Source: Adiantum capillus-veneris | Lineage: Eukaryota > Streptophyta > Polypodiopsida > Polypodiales > Pteridaceae | Direction: 5' to 3' | Length of the DNA stretch: 64,000 bases | Assembly (NCBI GenBank): GCA_014529385.2 | Contig: CM043945.1 | Span: 95,458,112 to 95,522,111, forward strand | Part shown: positions 21,278 through 31,826 of the stretch, in pieces | How positions within the stretch are numbered: position 1 is the stretch's first letter | Layout: every line of letters starts with the position of its first letter | Notes under the pieces: generated by a model | The model's input: the letters and a program-made list of their open reading frames with translations, nothing else | Databases searched by the model: none | What the model was told of the DNA's origin: nothing | Made by a program: the position numbers and the translations under genes

Positions 21278-22177
21278 CTTAGATTAATGAAAAGAGCACT
21301 TCTCCAACTTTGCATATAACCCTGATGTACGAAGCTTTTCAAGCACTAATCGTACATGGTGCTCATGCTCTTCTTGATCCTTGGAAAATATCAAGATATC
21401 ATCCAAATATATTACCACAGAATAATCCAAATACTCTCGAAAGATATCGTTTATAAAATGTTGAAAAACAGCTGGGGCATTTGTGAGACCAAATGGCATG
21501 ACGGTATATTCAAAGTGGCCATACCTTGTCCGAAAGGCTGTCTTCCATTCATTACCTTCTTTGATTCTGACTAGGTTGTAAGCACCACGAAGGTCTAATG
21601 TTGTAAATATTCTTGTCTTGCCAAGGCGCTCAAGAAGCTCTGGGATCAAGGGAAGGGGATAGCGATTCTTGACAGTGATCTTGTTCAGGCCCCTATAATC
21701 CACGCACATCCGGAGAGTTCCGTCCTTTTTTACAAAGAGTATTGGAGCTCCTGTTGGGGACTTTGAATGCCATATGAACCCCTTAGCAAGATTCTCATCA
21801 ATATTTTTTCGTAATTCTACCAATTTATCTTGAGATAGCTTGTATATTAGGCCAAAAGGGGGTTGGGTTCCCTCGTGAAGCTCTATAGCACAATCATAGG
21901 GTCGATGCTCCGGTAAGAGGTCCGCATTCTTCTTCTCAAAAACATCATTGTAATTTTGATATTGACGTGGCAATGCCTCCATGATTTTTGTTGTCGACGT
22001 GTCGGTTGGTGTCGCAAATATCAGGAAAGTTGGATACTTTTTGGAAGACCTTGGCTCCAAGATATATAGGCCTATTATGTCTTCCCTTCTTCTTTTGGAC
22101 TTTTCGTGGTTCAATTCTCCGAGCCCTCCAATCGATGTCAAGATTATGTAATTCAAGCCACGGTAGCCCAATAACAA
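21278..22177 (-). CDS. Reverse transcriptase of element D
   Basis: The frame encodes the Ty3 [54 protein letters not shown] and the catalytic [10 protein letters not shown]. The N-terminal part contains the conserved [20 protein letters not shown] leader. A frame change near 22085 separates it from the protease tail. RT copies the RNA genome into cDNA. Confidence 0.92.
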
Positions 22178-22196
22178 TTGGAGTGCTTGGGGGCTG
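22078..22196 (-). pseudogene. C-terminal end of the element D protease (left of insertion E)
   Basis: The reading [19 protein letters not shown] is the conserved block that follows the catalytic part of gypsy aspartic proteases. It is cut at 22197 by the LTR of element E. The N-terminal remainder reappears at 24885-25160. Confidence 0.8.
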
Positions 22197-22626
22197 TGTC
22201 ACAAAGTGATGATGTGGCGGACAACAAAAACCCTAAAATTCCTGCAAACCCTAATTTTTGTCAGAAACCCTAATTTCCGAAAATCGCGGAGGCTATTAAA
22301 AATTAATTTTTTTTTCCAGAAAATGATGAGCGACGCGAATCTTGCTTTTTTTTAATAAAAAAAGAGAAAAGACTCTCTAAGAGAGAGAGAGAACTGATGC
22401 TTTTTATTTTAAAAGCTTTTGGGGCTCTGCTTTTGGGCATCCCTTGTATCTTTAAATAAGTGGTGAGGGCTTCACTTCTTAGAGCATCTGGACGCAGAGT
22501 CTGAGAGTGAAACCCTAACCGCTCTCTTGTACTTTGATGATTGATTAATACAAAAAGAAATACTGAAAGGGGCGCCAGTCTTTGGGGCCAATATCTCTAG
22601 GCACGGAACTCCGCCGGGCCAGTGCA
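22197..22626 (+). repeat. 5' LTR of element E
   Basis: The LTR begins TGTCACAAAGTGATGATG and ends CGGGCCAGTGCA. Within it are GCTTTTGGGGCTCTGC at 22415 and the AAAGGGGCGCCAGTCTTTGG block near 22565. The direct counterpart at 24429-24850 differs at scattered positions. Confidence 0.9.
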
Positions 22627-23310
22627 ATAAGCACTTTCAACAATCTCACATGGCGTCTTCCCCGTCGAAGAGTGTATCGTGTTACTGTAGGCAAATTCCA
22701 CCAAAGATAGGTTCTTTTCCCATTGAGTCTTTTGATCCGAGATACAAGATTTCAATAAATCTAAAATCATTGAATTGGCAATCTCAAATTGCCCGTCAAT
22801 CTGCAAGTGGAACGATGACGAGAACTGCAACTGCGTGCCAATGTTCTCCCAAATTGCCTTCCAAAACAAACTCATAAATCTGGGGTCTCTGTCAGAGACA
22901 ATCGTCTCAGACGTGCCATGTAATCGGAAAATCATCGTGATCATTCCGTGTTCTCGGGAGATCAAAAATGAAATCCATTGCAATACTTTCCCAAGGGTGG
23001 GTGGGTATGGGTAAAGGCTGTAACAATCCCTGTGCCTTATGCCTGTCAAACTTGACCTTCTGGCATACCAAGAAACTGCGCACAAACTCTTCCACATCCT
23101 TTTTGAGTCTCGGCCCAAAGAAGTCTCTCTCTACCCCTTTCATGGTGGTAGCAATGCCGCGGTGACCCGTAAAAGGTGGACAGTGGCATTCAGTCATAAC
23201 CTTATCCCTCAACAGCTGTGTAATGCACAACATAGTCTTTCTCATCAAGTAGCCTTCCCGAAGGGAGTATCCAACTATTGTCTCCCCATCCCGTTCGGAT
23301 ATGGCTTTTG
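22627..23310 (-). pseudogene. Inverted integrase core fragment of element E
   Basis: On the minus strand, in two frames, I read the zinc domain (HCPPFTGHRG, FLVCQKVKFD, with the first Cys of the pair replaced by Phe) and the core (SMALL-free landmarks AMDFIFDLPRT, TIVSDRDPRF, IDGQFEIAN, STGKTPCEIVE). It ends exactly at the LTR boundary at 22627. The orientation is opposite to its LTRs and to the next fragment. Confidence 0.85.
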
Positions 23311-23833
23311 CCAAGGTTCGCGAGACTTTGCAGAAGTCTCAAGAACGACAGGAAAAGGCAGCGGATCGCCATCGTCGCGACTTGAAACTGAAGGAGGATG
23401 ATTGGGTGCTCTTACTTTTGAGAAGGCACGCTTAAGAAAGAAAAAGGGAAAGGAGAGGCTTTTTCCAAAGCTTAGTATGTGATACTACGGACCTTTCCAG
23501 ATTACTGAAAAGATAAATGATGTCTCCTTCCGATTGAAACTCCCAGATACTTGGAGGATTCACAATGCATTGCATGTGAGTCTCTTGAACCCTGTTAAGG
23601 GTGATGTGCCTGATGATGGGGAGCTTGATGAGCAACCCGCAGTGGAAGAAAACGAGGAGATCCTTGTTCCTGAACAGATTTTGGCACATAATGATACGAA
23701 GAAAGGTAAAGTCCGAAGGCGGTTCTTGGTTAAGTTCAAGAACGTTCCTGCATTTGATGCAAAGTGGATGGAGGAGGAGGACCTAGCAGATACTCCTCGG
23801 ATTGTGAAACTTTACCTCGATGTTTTGGTTTAG
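23305..23833 (+). pseudogene. Integrase C-terminus and chromodomain-like tail of element E
   Basis: The plus strand encodes AADRHRRDLKLKEDDWVLL, a frame change, ARLRKKKGKERLFPKLSM, a TGA, YYGPFQITEKIN, then RIHNALHVSLL and the tail RRRFLVKFKNVPAFDAKWME. These blocks match element B almost one to one (34200-34705). They would follow the integrase core directly if the upstream fragment were in the same orientation. Confidence 0.88.
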
Positions 23834-24428
23834 CATAGTCTACTCCAAACGGAACCCAGAATTCAGCTTGGCCGGAGATCTGGTGCAGTGGGATGCACAA
23901 GAGGGGAGTCACTCCGCTCCCTTGTCAACAGATGCCTCGATTTTGATACTAAAGTCACTGATGTCTCTTTGAGCTTCAGGGATACTGAGAGCTGACAGTA
24001 TTCTGCTGGATGACTTTATGAAATGGAATTCCTGATAATGATACTGATTTGTTCTTGACTTCTTGTGAGTGCAGGAACTGATAGACGAAATGACTGCAGC
24101 ATTTTGGTCTGATTGATCTCGAATAGACATGGTTGCAATAGGGGTTAGTGAATCGGACATCGATGAGGTCCCGATTGGACCTAGATGTGATTGCTAGTTA
24201 CGTCGCCGATAAATCATGGTCTAAGATCCGAATGAATGTTGAATGTCATGTGATGTCTGGTGATGTCCTGTGATGTCGTGTGATGTGACTGTCGATTTCG
24301 TACATGTGCTAGATGTGTGTTCCTAGTACGTAGGTACTAACAGTCAGTGTCTGCTAAGACGGTTTATGGCTTTTGTCGGTTTTGCAAGCGTAATCGCGGT
24401 CGATTACAATGCTTTCAAGCGGGGGGTA
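23834..24428 (+). other. 3' noncoding region and polypurine tract of element E
   Basis: No gene was seen. Near 24248-24285 there are four close variants of TGATGTC(C/G)TG in tandem. The stretch ends TTCAAGCGGGGGGTA immediately before the LTR, a convincing purine tract. Confidence 0.75.
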
Positions 24429-24850
24429 TGTCACAAAGTGATGATGTGGCGGACAGCTGAAACCCTAATTTTTGCCAGAAACCCTAAAATTCCTGCAGAC
24501 CCTAATTTCTGGAAATCGTGGAGGCTATTAATTTTTTTTTTTTTGGAAAATGATGAGCGACGCGAATCTTGCTTTTTTTTATAAAAAAAGAGAAAAGACT
24601 CTAAGAGAGAGAGAGAACTGATGCTTTTTATTTTAAAAGCTTTTGGGGCTTTGCTTTTGGGCATCCCTTGTATCTATAAATAAGTGGTGAGGGCTTCACT
24701 TCTCAGAGCATCTGGACGCAGAGTCTGAGAGTGAAACCCTAACCGCTCTCTTGTACTTTGATGATTGATTAATACAAAAAGAAATACCAAAAGGGGCGCC
24801 AGTCTTTGGGGCCAATATCTCTAGGCACGGAACTCCGCCGGGCTAGTGCA
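24429..24850 (+). repeat. 3' LTR of element E
   Basis: Same start (TGTCACAAAGTGATGATG) and same end (GGGCTAGTGCA) as the 5' LTR. It is slightly shorter, and two of the leader blocks (CTAATTTTTGCC and CTAAAATTCCTGC) occur in swapped order. Confidence 0.9.
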
Positions 24851-24884
24851 AATCTATTGTGATCGATGAATTGTTTTGAAGTGG

Positions 24885-25160
24885 TTATTTGGTGCTGTCG
24901 CGGTTAATTCTTGACTTGGAGTGTCCAAGTCTGTTACAGCTTTGTATAATATTGAACGCTATTCTTGAAACATGCTCTTGCAATGTTACTTCTATGGGGC
25001 GAGTTTCATACCTGACATCCCTTGAAGCGAGGGGACGACCATCAATGACTTCTACAGTTGCTGGATTAGACTTCTCCACAAGTGGTATGCCTTGTTCTTT
25101 TGCACTCATAAATTCTTTGACATCACAGATCGCATCATTGAAGACATGCGTTGGAAACAT
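24885..25160 (-). pseudogene. N-terminal part of the element D protease (right of insertion E)
   Basis: The minus strand reads KEFMSAKEQGIPLVEKSN, VEVIDGRPLASRDVRYET and SRIAFNIIQS, blocks typical of the protease preceding the GLPWLELHN segment at 22150. The canonical Asp-Ser-Gly is not clear. The last part (CNRLGHSKSRI) does not resemble protease, so the junction with E was altered. Confidence 0.65.
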
Positions 25161-25589
25161 GAAGATGTTAATTGCGAGTATCAGGATTTGTTAGCGGCCT
25201 ATGACGACAAAGGAAGGCACCATCCAGATCAGCCTATTAGCTTTAGAGTCTTGGCATTGACTGCGCAACCATCTCTCCCATTTGCTTAGAGGATTCCATC
25301 ATTTTAAAGAGGCATTGCATCCTCATTGATCTGTACACATCTTTGGCAGCACATCAGTCCACATCATCTGCATTGTCTTAGCAATCAGTAGCCATCAATC
25401 CGGAGCCAAAGGGTTCCAATCTGAGGCAACCACCGCGTGAGTTTACAAGCATTGTGAGCCTACATTTGCAGCCACATCCGTTGTAGAGACGAGGATTAAT
25501 CTAGAGCTTCCATCATACAACAATCTAGTTGAAGTCACAAGAGAAGCCTCTATCTTTGATGAGTTATTTGGTGGGTTTATGAGACATCA
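25161..25589. other. Unassigned region right of the D protease
   Basis: This should be gag-proximal sequence of element D if the element were complete. I recognise no gag domain or zinc knuckle on the minus strand, and short frames on the plus strand have no identity. Confidence 0.4.
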
Positions 25590-25930
25590 TACTGTCATGT
25601 GCGCACTTCACTTGCGCCATGTGGACAAGCTTCGGTTATAGTCTAGCGTCAATCATAGTCTAGCTTAGGACCTAGCATTGCACTTTGTGAGCCTCTAGTA
25701 GGACGTGCATGTCCAAGCCGGTCGTAGTTGCATACCTTCTCTTGCATAGTACCGCATTTCAACAAATATGCTCTTTACCGCGTGTGAACCTTCTCTTATG
25801 TGCTCATTTATAAATAGGTGACTTTCCAGCTTCCAAATCGTGGGGGCTGATTTGGCCACTGCTCGACCCAGCATTATGCACCTATATAAGCTGCGCTAGA
25901 GAAGGCTTGAGGAGATTTTTGTTTTTGGAT
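25590..25930 (+). repeat. LTR fragment related to element F
   Basis: It contains TTGTGAGCCT, GACGTGCATGTCCA, TAGGTGACTTTCCA and a CTATATAAG box near 25890, in the same order as the F LTR (47750-48924) and the minus-strand fragment at 17050-17600. The TATA box here is a good match, so this probably covers the promoter-proximal part. Confidence 0.55.
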
Positions 25931-25944
25931 TCACTTTGAGCCTA

Positions 25945-26755
25945 CAACATAGTCTTCCCGGACGTCTTTCGGGGATAGTGGTTGGATGATACTATGGCAC
26001 CTTGTATTGTTCGACCTCGGAGTTTTGTAGCAGATATCCTCGTCCACGAAACCCTCTCTTTACAGTTGCAGATTGCTCACTCAGCTTCTTGGTCTGACTT
26101 CCTTTCCAGGAGCTAGGAGGGGGTGCTGCAGTTTAGGCATCTCTCCGGATTTGTCCAGTCGGTTTCAGTTTCTCCCAGGGACAGGTGTTAAGGAGTGAGG
26201 GCTGTTTTGTAGCTGTGCCCAGCCAATGTGAGGTAGGTTTCTCAATTCGGGTTGTGTCTAGCCGTATTTAACCTTGGTTTTTGGCTAAGTTCCATGGCCA
26301 TTAGGCTCCTGTAGGGTGGGAGTATTTTTTCCATCCCTGCCGGTATTTTTCCTTGTAGCCCACAGGGCATCTGCTGCCTTTTCCATCTGTTTTCCTACAT
26401 TTCTCAGGTCGTGAGGACTGGCTGATGGCTGGTCAACTTGGTCTCTGCCAGGTATATAGGTAGGACAAGAGCGCTTGGGGGAGGCAGTGTGTGTGCAGGC
26501 TTTGGGAGCACAGGGCGCCCCTAGGGGGCAGCTCTAGGAGTGCAGAGGGCAGATGGGGCATGCAGCCCTAGTGTTTTTACCCATGCAGCCCATCGTTTTT
26601 TCTCCCTTTGCCATAGGGAAGCACTTAGCCCTGGCATTTTTGGTGGGCAGTAGATGCAGTGCTCAGAGATCTTCTCCACGGTCTAGTACCTCCTCAAGGC
26701 AGCCCTTCACAGGTCTTGTGCCCATGCAGTAGCATGTTTCCTTGACCGAGATCCC
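25945..26755 (+). repeat. 3' end of a copia-family element: internal tail, purine tract and LTR part
   Basis: Bases 25945-26123 match the internal 3' end at 15430-15602 and finish with AGGAGGGGG. The LTR then starts TGCTGCAGTTTAGG at 26124 and matches 12242/15603 until about 26755 (CTTGACCGAGATC). The distal half of the LTR is absent. It may be the 3' LTR of an older element on which the downstream copia element abuts, or a shared LTR. Confidence 0.7.
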
Positions 26756-27142
26756 CATTGTCAGGTATCCCTCGAAATCCGCACTATTTTGGCATTGATA
26801 ACTTGCTGTTTTTTCTCTGTTTTCAGCCCCTCAATGGTTGAGAAGTACAAGGACCCCCTCCTCTAACACACTGCAACGCTCTCGTACCGATTGATGGCGT
26901 ACATGCACGCTGAAATCTCTATTACAGCAGCGTTTTCAGCACCCTTCGCAGCGTTTTTTTGGGCGAACAATAGGCTGATCTTTTGCCCTTTGTGCGGTTG
27001 ATCCCTCCCTTGCTCGTCAGGACACCATCCGATGGTTGTCTAAGAGGTTATTTTGGACTACTACAACATTGGAGTCGGTACCTTCGTCGGCGACTTGCGA
27101 TCTTATCGATCTATCTCTGGGACTACTCTTTGAGCATGCCAC
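26756..27142 (+). other. Leader-like region before the copia gag
   Basis: I see no clear primer binding site of the TGGTATCAGAGC type. ACAACATTGGAGTCGG at about 27065 has the layout of an LTR end followed by a primer site, but that is weak. GCGTTTT words occur at 26931 and 26949. Confidence 0.35.
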
Positions 27143-28097
27143 ATGTCGACTCCGAAGCAAAAGGGACAACAACAACAATCCTAGAAGGGGGCCACTTCCA
27201 CTTCTGCGACTACGTCGACATCTGCCAACGCAACATCCAACAATTATGCCCTAACCTAGTTGGTTGAGGAGAAGAAGTTGGATTTACACAACTATTCTGT
27301 GTGGAGGACACGAGTCCGCACAATCATTGCCTACCATCGACTCTGGGAATGGTTGAATGATGTCACCCATTCGGCTACGAAGCCTTACCTTCCCACTGCC
27401 ACTCAGGACCAGATCGATGAGTGGGTGGATCGATGAGTGGGTGGATCGAGACATACGAGTCTTTACCTTTCTTATGATGAACCTCTCGGACCGCATCACG
27501 AAAGAAGTTTCCAAAGAGGAGCATGCACATCCATTGTGGAGACGGATTCTTGACAAGTTTGAGAAAACCTCGTTTGCCGGATAGATCACACTTGAACGAG
27601 AGTTGTACAATGTCCAGTTCAAGGATTTCAACTCACTCGATGCCAGATGGGTTGACCCGCCGCATGCGGGAGCTTTGGGACGACCTTGTCTCTGCAAGAG
27701 GCGACATCACCTCGGCTCACATGGCTGGCCTCTTACTACAAGCTTCCCTCACGCTTTGATCCCTACTTTCAGAGTTTGCTCACATCTGGACGTACCTCTT
27801 TTCCCACCTGGGATGAGATTCTCTCTTCCCTTAGACAAATTGAGGGGAACTCGCATTCTGAACGGGAGGTGTTGTTGATGCAAAAGGAGCTTTGATAGCT
27901 CAAGGAGGCAACAAGAAAGGTAAAGGTAAGAAGGAGAAGAAGAACAAGGACATCGAATGTTACCATTGCCACAAGAAAGGGCACAAAGAATCAGAATGTA
28001 GAAAGAAGAAGCGCGAAGAGGCCAACAACAAGAAACAGAGAGCCTCGACTGCAGTTGTAGCCTCTCATGCGACGGCGGGGACAATTCTTGTCGTTAC
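27143..28097 (+). pseudogene. Copia Gag (first part of the copia element interrupted by B)
   Basis: From an ATG at 27143 (MSTPKQKGQQQQ) the reading gives LVEEKKLDLHNYSVWRTRV and later RFDPYFQSLLTSGRTSFPTW and EILSSLRQIEGNS. These are the UBN2-type copia gag core. The CCHC knuckle CYHCHKKGHKESEC at 27955-28000 follows. There are TAG stops near 27182 and 27254. A 16-bp tandem duplication (GATCGATGAGTGGGTG) at about 27413-27448 adds a TGA and shifts the frame, and another shift lies near 27600. Gag would form particles around copia RNA. The frame continues across the B insertion at 36556. Confidence 0.85.
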
Positions 28098-29640
28098 TGT
28101 CACCAGGAGGTGTATTTTTCCTGTTGCCTTCCGTAAATAAGTATTAGATATATTTATTTTATTTTTACTTGTTTGTCTCAAAACCCTTGAAAAGGTGCAA
28201 GTGGACATTGCATGGCCAGTGTGAAACGGCTGCAGCCAAATGGGTTTCTCACATCGGGGATCTAGGTCGGTCAGACAGGGACGGCCCGGGCCAGTTAGCA
28301 CTGAATTCTGATGAGTATGGAAGCTCATGTGCGCCAAACTGGAATTTGGGCCACTCGTCAAGTCACTGCAACTTTATAAGTTGAAAGGGGCCAGTAAATT
28401 AACCCACATTGTAGATGGTGGTCAAATGGTAGTCTTCAATGATGGTCAGGAGACCGATAGGGACGCCATGGAAGCATCTCCTAAAATTTAGGGAACTGCT
28501 ATTTTTGACCAGAAAATGTGCTCGCGTCATTAGCTCTGGAATGACAAGGGGAACATTTTATTGCTCTGCTGTCAAGTCAACTGACGCACCAATTGAGATA
28601 TTTTTAGCAGGGAAAGCCCAAACTCGGAAATTGGGCGACGTGTCAGCCTGTGAGCAATTCTGCCACTCTAGGAGGCAAAAACGAGCTGCATATCAACAAA
28701 GGGGGCGCCATTTTCAGCCTCAGGTGGATTGTAGCAGGTACAGAAGCTATGGAATGCTTACCTTGCCCTCTATGCACAGTATGGTGACGGGAGTGATGCC
28801 CCGCACGCTACATACTGCTCTCTTTCTCCCCTACGTACAGTATGTTATGCCCCACTAGTGGGCTTCTCATTTGACCTATGTACAGTTCTGGGGGTTTATG
28901 CGCGTTTGCCAAGGCAAGAGCCTTCTGAACAGGAACCGGATTAGCTAATTGCTAATCCCCCACAGGTACGCACAGTTCCATCACGAAAGATTGCGAGTTT
29001 GGAGAGTTTTCTCGTGTGAAACTCGTCCAATTCACAGGGGAACTGTCCCATTGCGTGCGGGAGCCCTTGGGACACGCGTAGGCGTGGTCGCTCCGCTAAA
29101 AACGATCCGAAACAGGGAATTACAGCCTGCTGTGTTTTTCTGCAGGTTTAGGGTTTCGCACCTAAACTGCAAGGGAACATCGGGGGAGCCTCGTGAGAGC
29201 ATTGGGATGCGTGTACAGGCTTTTGGGCTCCCGGCAGTGAAAAACAGAGAATTACAGCCCGCTGAATTTCTGTGACAGCTCACCAGAAAAAGCTTCCAGA
29301 TATCGAGGGAATCCGTCCTAGACAGGTGTTTTTGACCTACAGGGGTTTTTGCGCCGTTATCCTGTCGAAATCCGGTCGAAAACCTGCGTTTTCAGCCCTC
29401 GCCAGGTTTGGACAGCTTTGTGAAAGCTTGTGCTAAGTGGTCTGATCGTCTACCTTAATTTGAATAAAGAAACACCAAAAGGGGTGCCAGTCTTTGGGGC
29501 CTACAGGGTGTCGGTCTCGTGTGCGCAGTGACATTCTAGTCGCTGGACGCAACTGTGTTCTCTTCCCTTCTCAGTGCTCTGTGTAAATTTAACAGGTAAT
29601 TGAAATAGTACTGCCCTCTACGTTGTATAGGCCGGTTATA
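28098..29640 (+). repeat. 5' LTR of element B
   Basis: The LTR begins TGTCACCAGGAGGTG and ends GGCCGGTTATA, so its end is TA and not the usual CA; the 3' copy ends identically. Notable content: GAATAAAGAAACACC with GGGGTGCCAGTCTTTGG at 29463-29501 (a probable poly(A) signal region) and a GCGTTTT word near 29388. Confidence 0.95.
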
Positions 29641-29660
29641 TGGTTCCATCGACGGGATAG
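29641..29660 (+). promoter_or_regulatory. Putative primer binding site of element B (not initiator Met type)
   Basis: TGGTTCCATCGACGGGATAG begins directly after the LTR. The TGG start fits pairing with a tRNA CCA end, but the rest differs from the initiator-Met site used by elements A and F. The matching tRNA is not identified. Confidence 0.6.
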
Positions 29661-29723
29661 TCACTTTTTCTTCAAAAAGTGCAGCGTGGATTGTTGTGGG
29701 TGAAAGCAACACAGATTGTCGAT

Positions 29724-31118
29724 ATGGTAGAGAAGAGAGACCAAGTACCTGAAGAGGGATCTTCCTCACATGGCACAGAGAAAATTCCTTCAACTCTTCA
29801 AGAAGAGGATAGGTTGTTTAGAACTCAACTGCGTTGTTGCATGGACATGTTTCAGCAGGTGGCTAACAACCCAAGGATGCAGGAATTCTTACAAGCTCCG
29901 ACACAGGGTTTTCAGCCTCCTACACAGGGCATGACTGAGCCGTTGCAGGAAAAGGAGATTTCCAATGCGCAGAGGACTCATGGTGCTCGAGGGAAAGCCC
30001 ATGTGGTTGAGCAACTAGCGGTGTCCAATGATCCAAAGCAACTTGCTTTAGCTGGACAGGAACCGTTTGTGAATGGTCAAGGGAGCAATGAATAGGCTAT
30101 GCGTCAGACCCTTCCATTACCTAATACTTATCCTGGTTATTTTGGAGGTGGTTCAGTGTTTCAAGCTATGGCTGGACCTTCCACAGGTTATATGCCAGGG
30201 AATGTGTTCGGGACAATGCAAACAGGCATGGGTAACCCTATGTGCGCGAACATGGGTGTCCAACCTGGTTTTAAGGGTGCCTATGGCTAGTTTCGAGTGC
30301 CTGGAACACAATTTGGTATGGCTGGTTTTTCGCAGCCATACGTACAAAATGCAGATATGACAGGGAAAACAGTTGATGCGAGTGCTGGAATGAACACTCA
30401 TGGAGCACCACTGCTACAGGCACCTGTTTATGATAATGTGGCTCCTTTGAGTCAGCCTAAGGATTACAAGGAAGGTGGGCAGGGAGTGAAGTTTGAAACT
30501 TTCAGAGGAACTGAGGACCAATTAAAGGCTTTGACCTTCATACAGCAGTTCGATGCAGCTTATGCTGGAGGAAACTTCACGGAATCTTCAAAGATACGCA
30601 AGGCTGCCACTTTCTTGAAAGGGAATGCGCTTCAATGGTGGACCGCATTGTTGAACCAGGGTCAAGCCCCAACAACGTGGGTCCAATTCAAACAACTTTT
30701 TGCGCCTGCATGGTTGACAAACACTTTTGAAGTGGATGTGATGACGGAATGGCACGAGTTGAATGCTAAACAGTGTGCAGATCTGGAAGAGTACAATAAA
30801 CGGTTTTTGGCTGCACTGTTGCCAGTCACCTCTTACAGGTTTGTGCCATTGTCAGAACAGATTGAGAAGTACTGTTGCGGATTGCCCAAGAAAATTAGGG
30901 ACTACTGCACAAAGACTACTGTCATGAATATGTTTCAGTTGATAGAGAATGCAAGGGTGGCCAGTAATCTGTCGAAGGGAGATTCCAATGGATTTAATAG
31001 CCACAAGAAAGGGTCCCAGGGCAAACAGTTTTCAGCCAAGGGCAATGTTGCAGCAAAGCCTTCTGAGTCTCCTGCAAAGAAGCCCTCCACTGAAGAAGCT
31101 GATACGTCCAAGAAGTAG
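29724..31118 (+). pseudogene. Gag of element B with in-frame amber stops
   Basis: One frame from the ATG at 29724 (MVEKRDQVPEEG) stays open except for TAG at 30093, 30288 and 31116. The gag core lies at about 30510-30950: EDQLKALTFIQQFDAAYAGG, ALQWWTALLNQGQAPTTW and EWHELNAKQ. The N-terminal part is rich in Gln, Gly and Met. The tail is Lys/Ser-rich before the zinc knuckle, which continues in the same frame after the last stop. Confidence 0.88.
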
Positions 31119-31826
31119 TCTAAATCTTCTTCAGAACGAGGACAAGGACAAAAAAGGCATTTTTCTGGCAAAACTTTTCAAGAAAGGAAAGCTCTTAGGG
31201 AGGCCAAGAAATGCTACATTTGTGAACAAGAAGGACATTTTGCAAATGAGTGCCCACAGAAGAAGTCACAGGATAAGGATGACAAGTCAGACCATAAAGG
31301 GAAGAAGCCAAAGCCGAGTGCAAGACTTGTTCCAGATTTGGTTGGAGATCAGCCAAACACAGATGCCACGGAGCTGTGCAGAGCTTGGGGCAAAGTTAGA
31401 GACCAGACAGTGCTGGTTTTCTTTGATCCAGGAGCCCGTGCAAATTTCATATCACTAGAATTGGCATCAAAGTTGGGCATTCGTGCAGAGGAGATGGGTA
31501 TGACAAGCGAAGCAGGTTTGGCATGCCCAGGACATTCAGAGCCTGTTACTCCCATTGTGGGAAAGCTTCGTCTGCACATTCAGAGCTATGTGGATGCAGA
31601 AGAATTTCATATTATGCCGCTTGAGGGTTGTGATGTGTTATTGGGTATCCCATGGTGTTACAGGTTGCATGCTATGGTGGATACTTACAACAAAAAGATT
31701 ACCCTTGTACATAGAGGAAAGACTCATGTCCTTGATGTAAAGCTTAAAGGCGAGTCTGTTCCAGTTGTTTCTGCTTCTGCTATTTCATCTGTAATAAAGA
31801 ATCATCTTTCTGCTATGCGTACTTGA
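31119..31826 (+). CDS. Zinc knuckle and aspartic protease of element B
   Basis: Continuing the gag frame, the CCHC knuckle CYICEQEGHFANEC is at about 31210-31255. The protease follows (VLVFFDPGARANFISLELA, then DVLLGIPWC). The Asp-Pro-Gly variant replaces the usual D-S/T-G, as in element A. The frame ends with TGA at 31824-31826, overlapping the next frame by four bases. Confidence 0.88.
   Translation, partial: SKSSSERGQGQKRHFSGKTFQERKALREAKKCYICEQEGHFANECPQKKSQDKDDKSDHKGKKPKPSARLVPDLVGDQPNTDATELCRAWGKVRDQTVLVFFDPGARANFISLELASKLGIRAEEMGMTSEAGLACPGHSEPVTPIVGKLRLHIQSYVDAEEFHIMPLEGCDVLLGIPWCYRLHAMVDTYNKKITLVHRGKTHVLDVKLKGESVPVVSASAISSVIKNHLSAMRT

Larger units (their letters stand above)
22197..24850 (+). 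mobile_element. LTR retrotransposon E: deleted and internally inverted chromovirus, inserted in D
   Basis: Two LTRs of about 430 and 422 bp (22197-22626 and 24429-24850) face the plus strand. Between them lies only part of an element. The integrase core is in minus orientation (about 22627-23310), followed by the integrase C-terminus and chromodomain in plus orientation (about 23305-23833), a 3' noncoding stretch and a purine tract. Gag, protease and RT are missing. Protein similarity is to element B. The flanking 5-mers (GGCTG and AATCT) do not match, so the insertion or a later event altered the ends. Confidence 0.85.
18313..25160 (-). mobile_element. LTR retrotransposon D: Tcn1/sushi-like chromovirus, minus strand, split by element E
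   Basis: Read from right to left, the order is protease (25160-24885, then 22196 on), RT, RNase H, integrase, classical chromodomain, purine tract and LTR. Element E (22197-24850) interrupts the protease. The 5' LTR and gag were not found to the right, so the element is truncated or rearranged beyond 25160. Only a few lesions are visible: a frame change near 22085, TAA at about 21284, a frame change near 20240 and TAG at about 19962. That suggests a fairly young copy. Confidence 0.88.

Noticed and set aside
21963-21972. TGACGTGGCA box
   Set aside because: It falls inside coding sequence of element D, so it is likely chance and was not counted with the LTR boxes.
24429-24850. Target duplication for element E
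   Set aside because: The flanking 5-mers GGCTG and AATCT do not match, so none is claimed.
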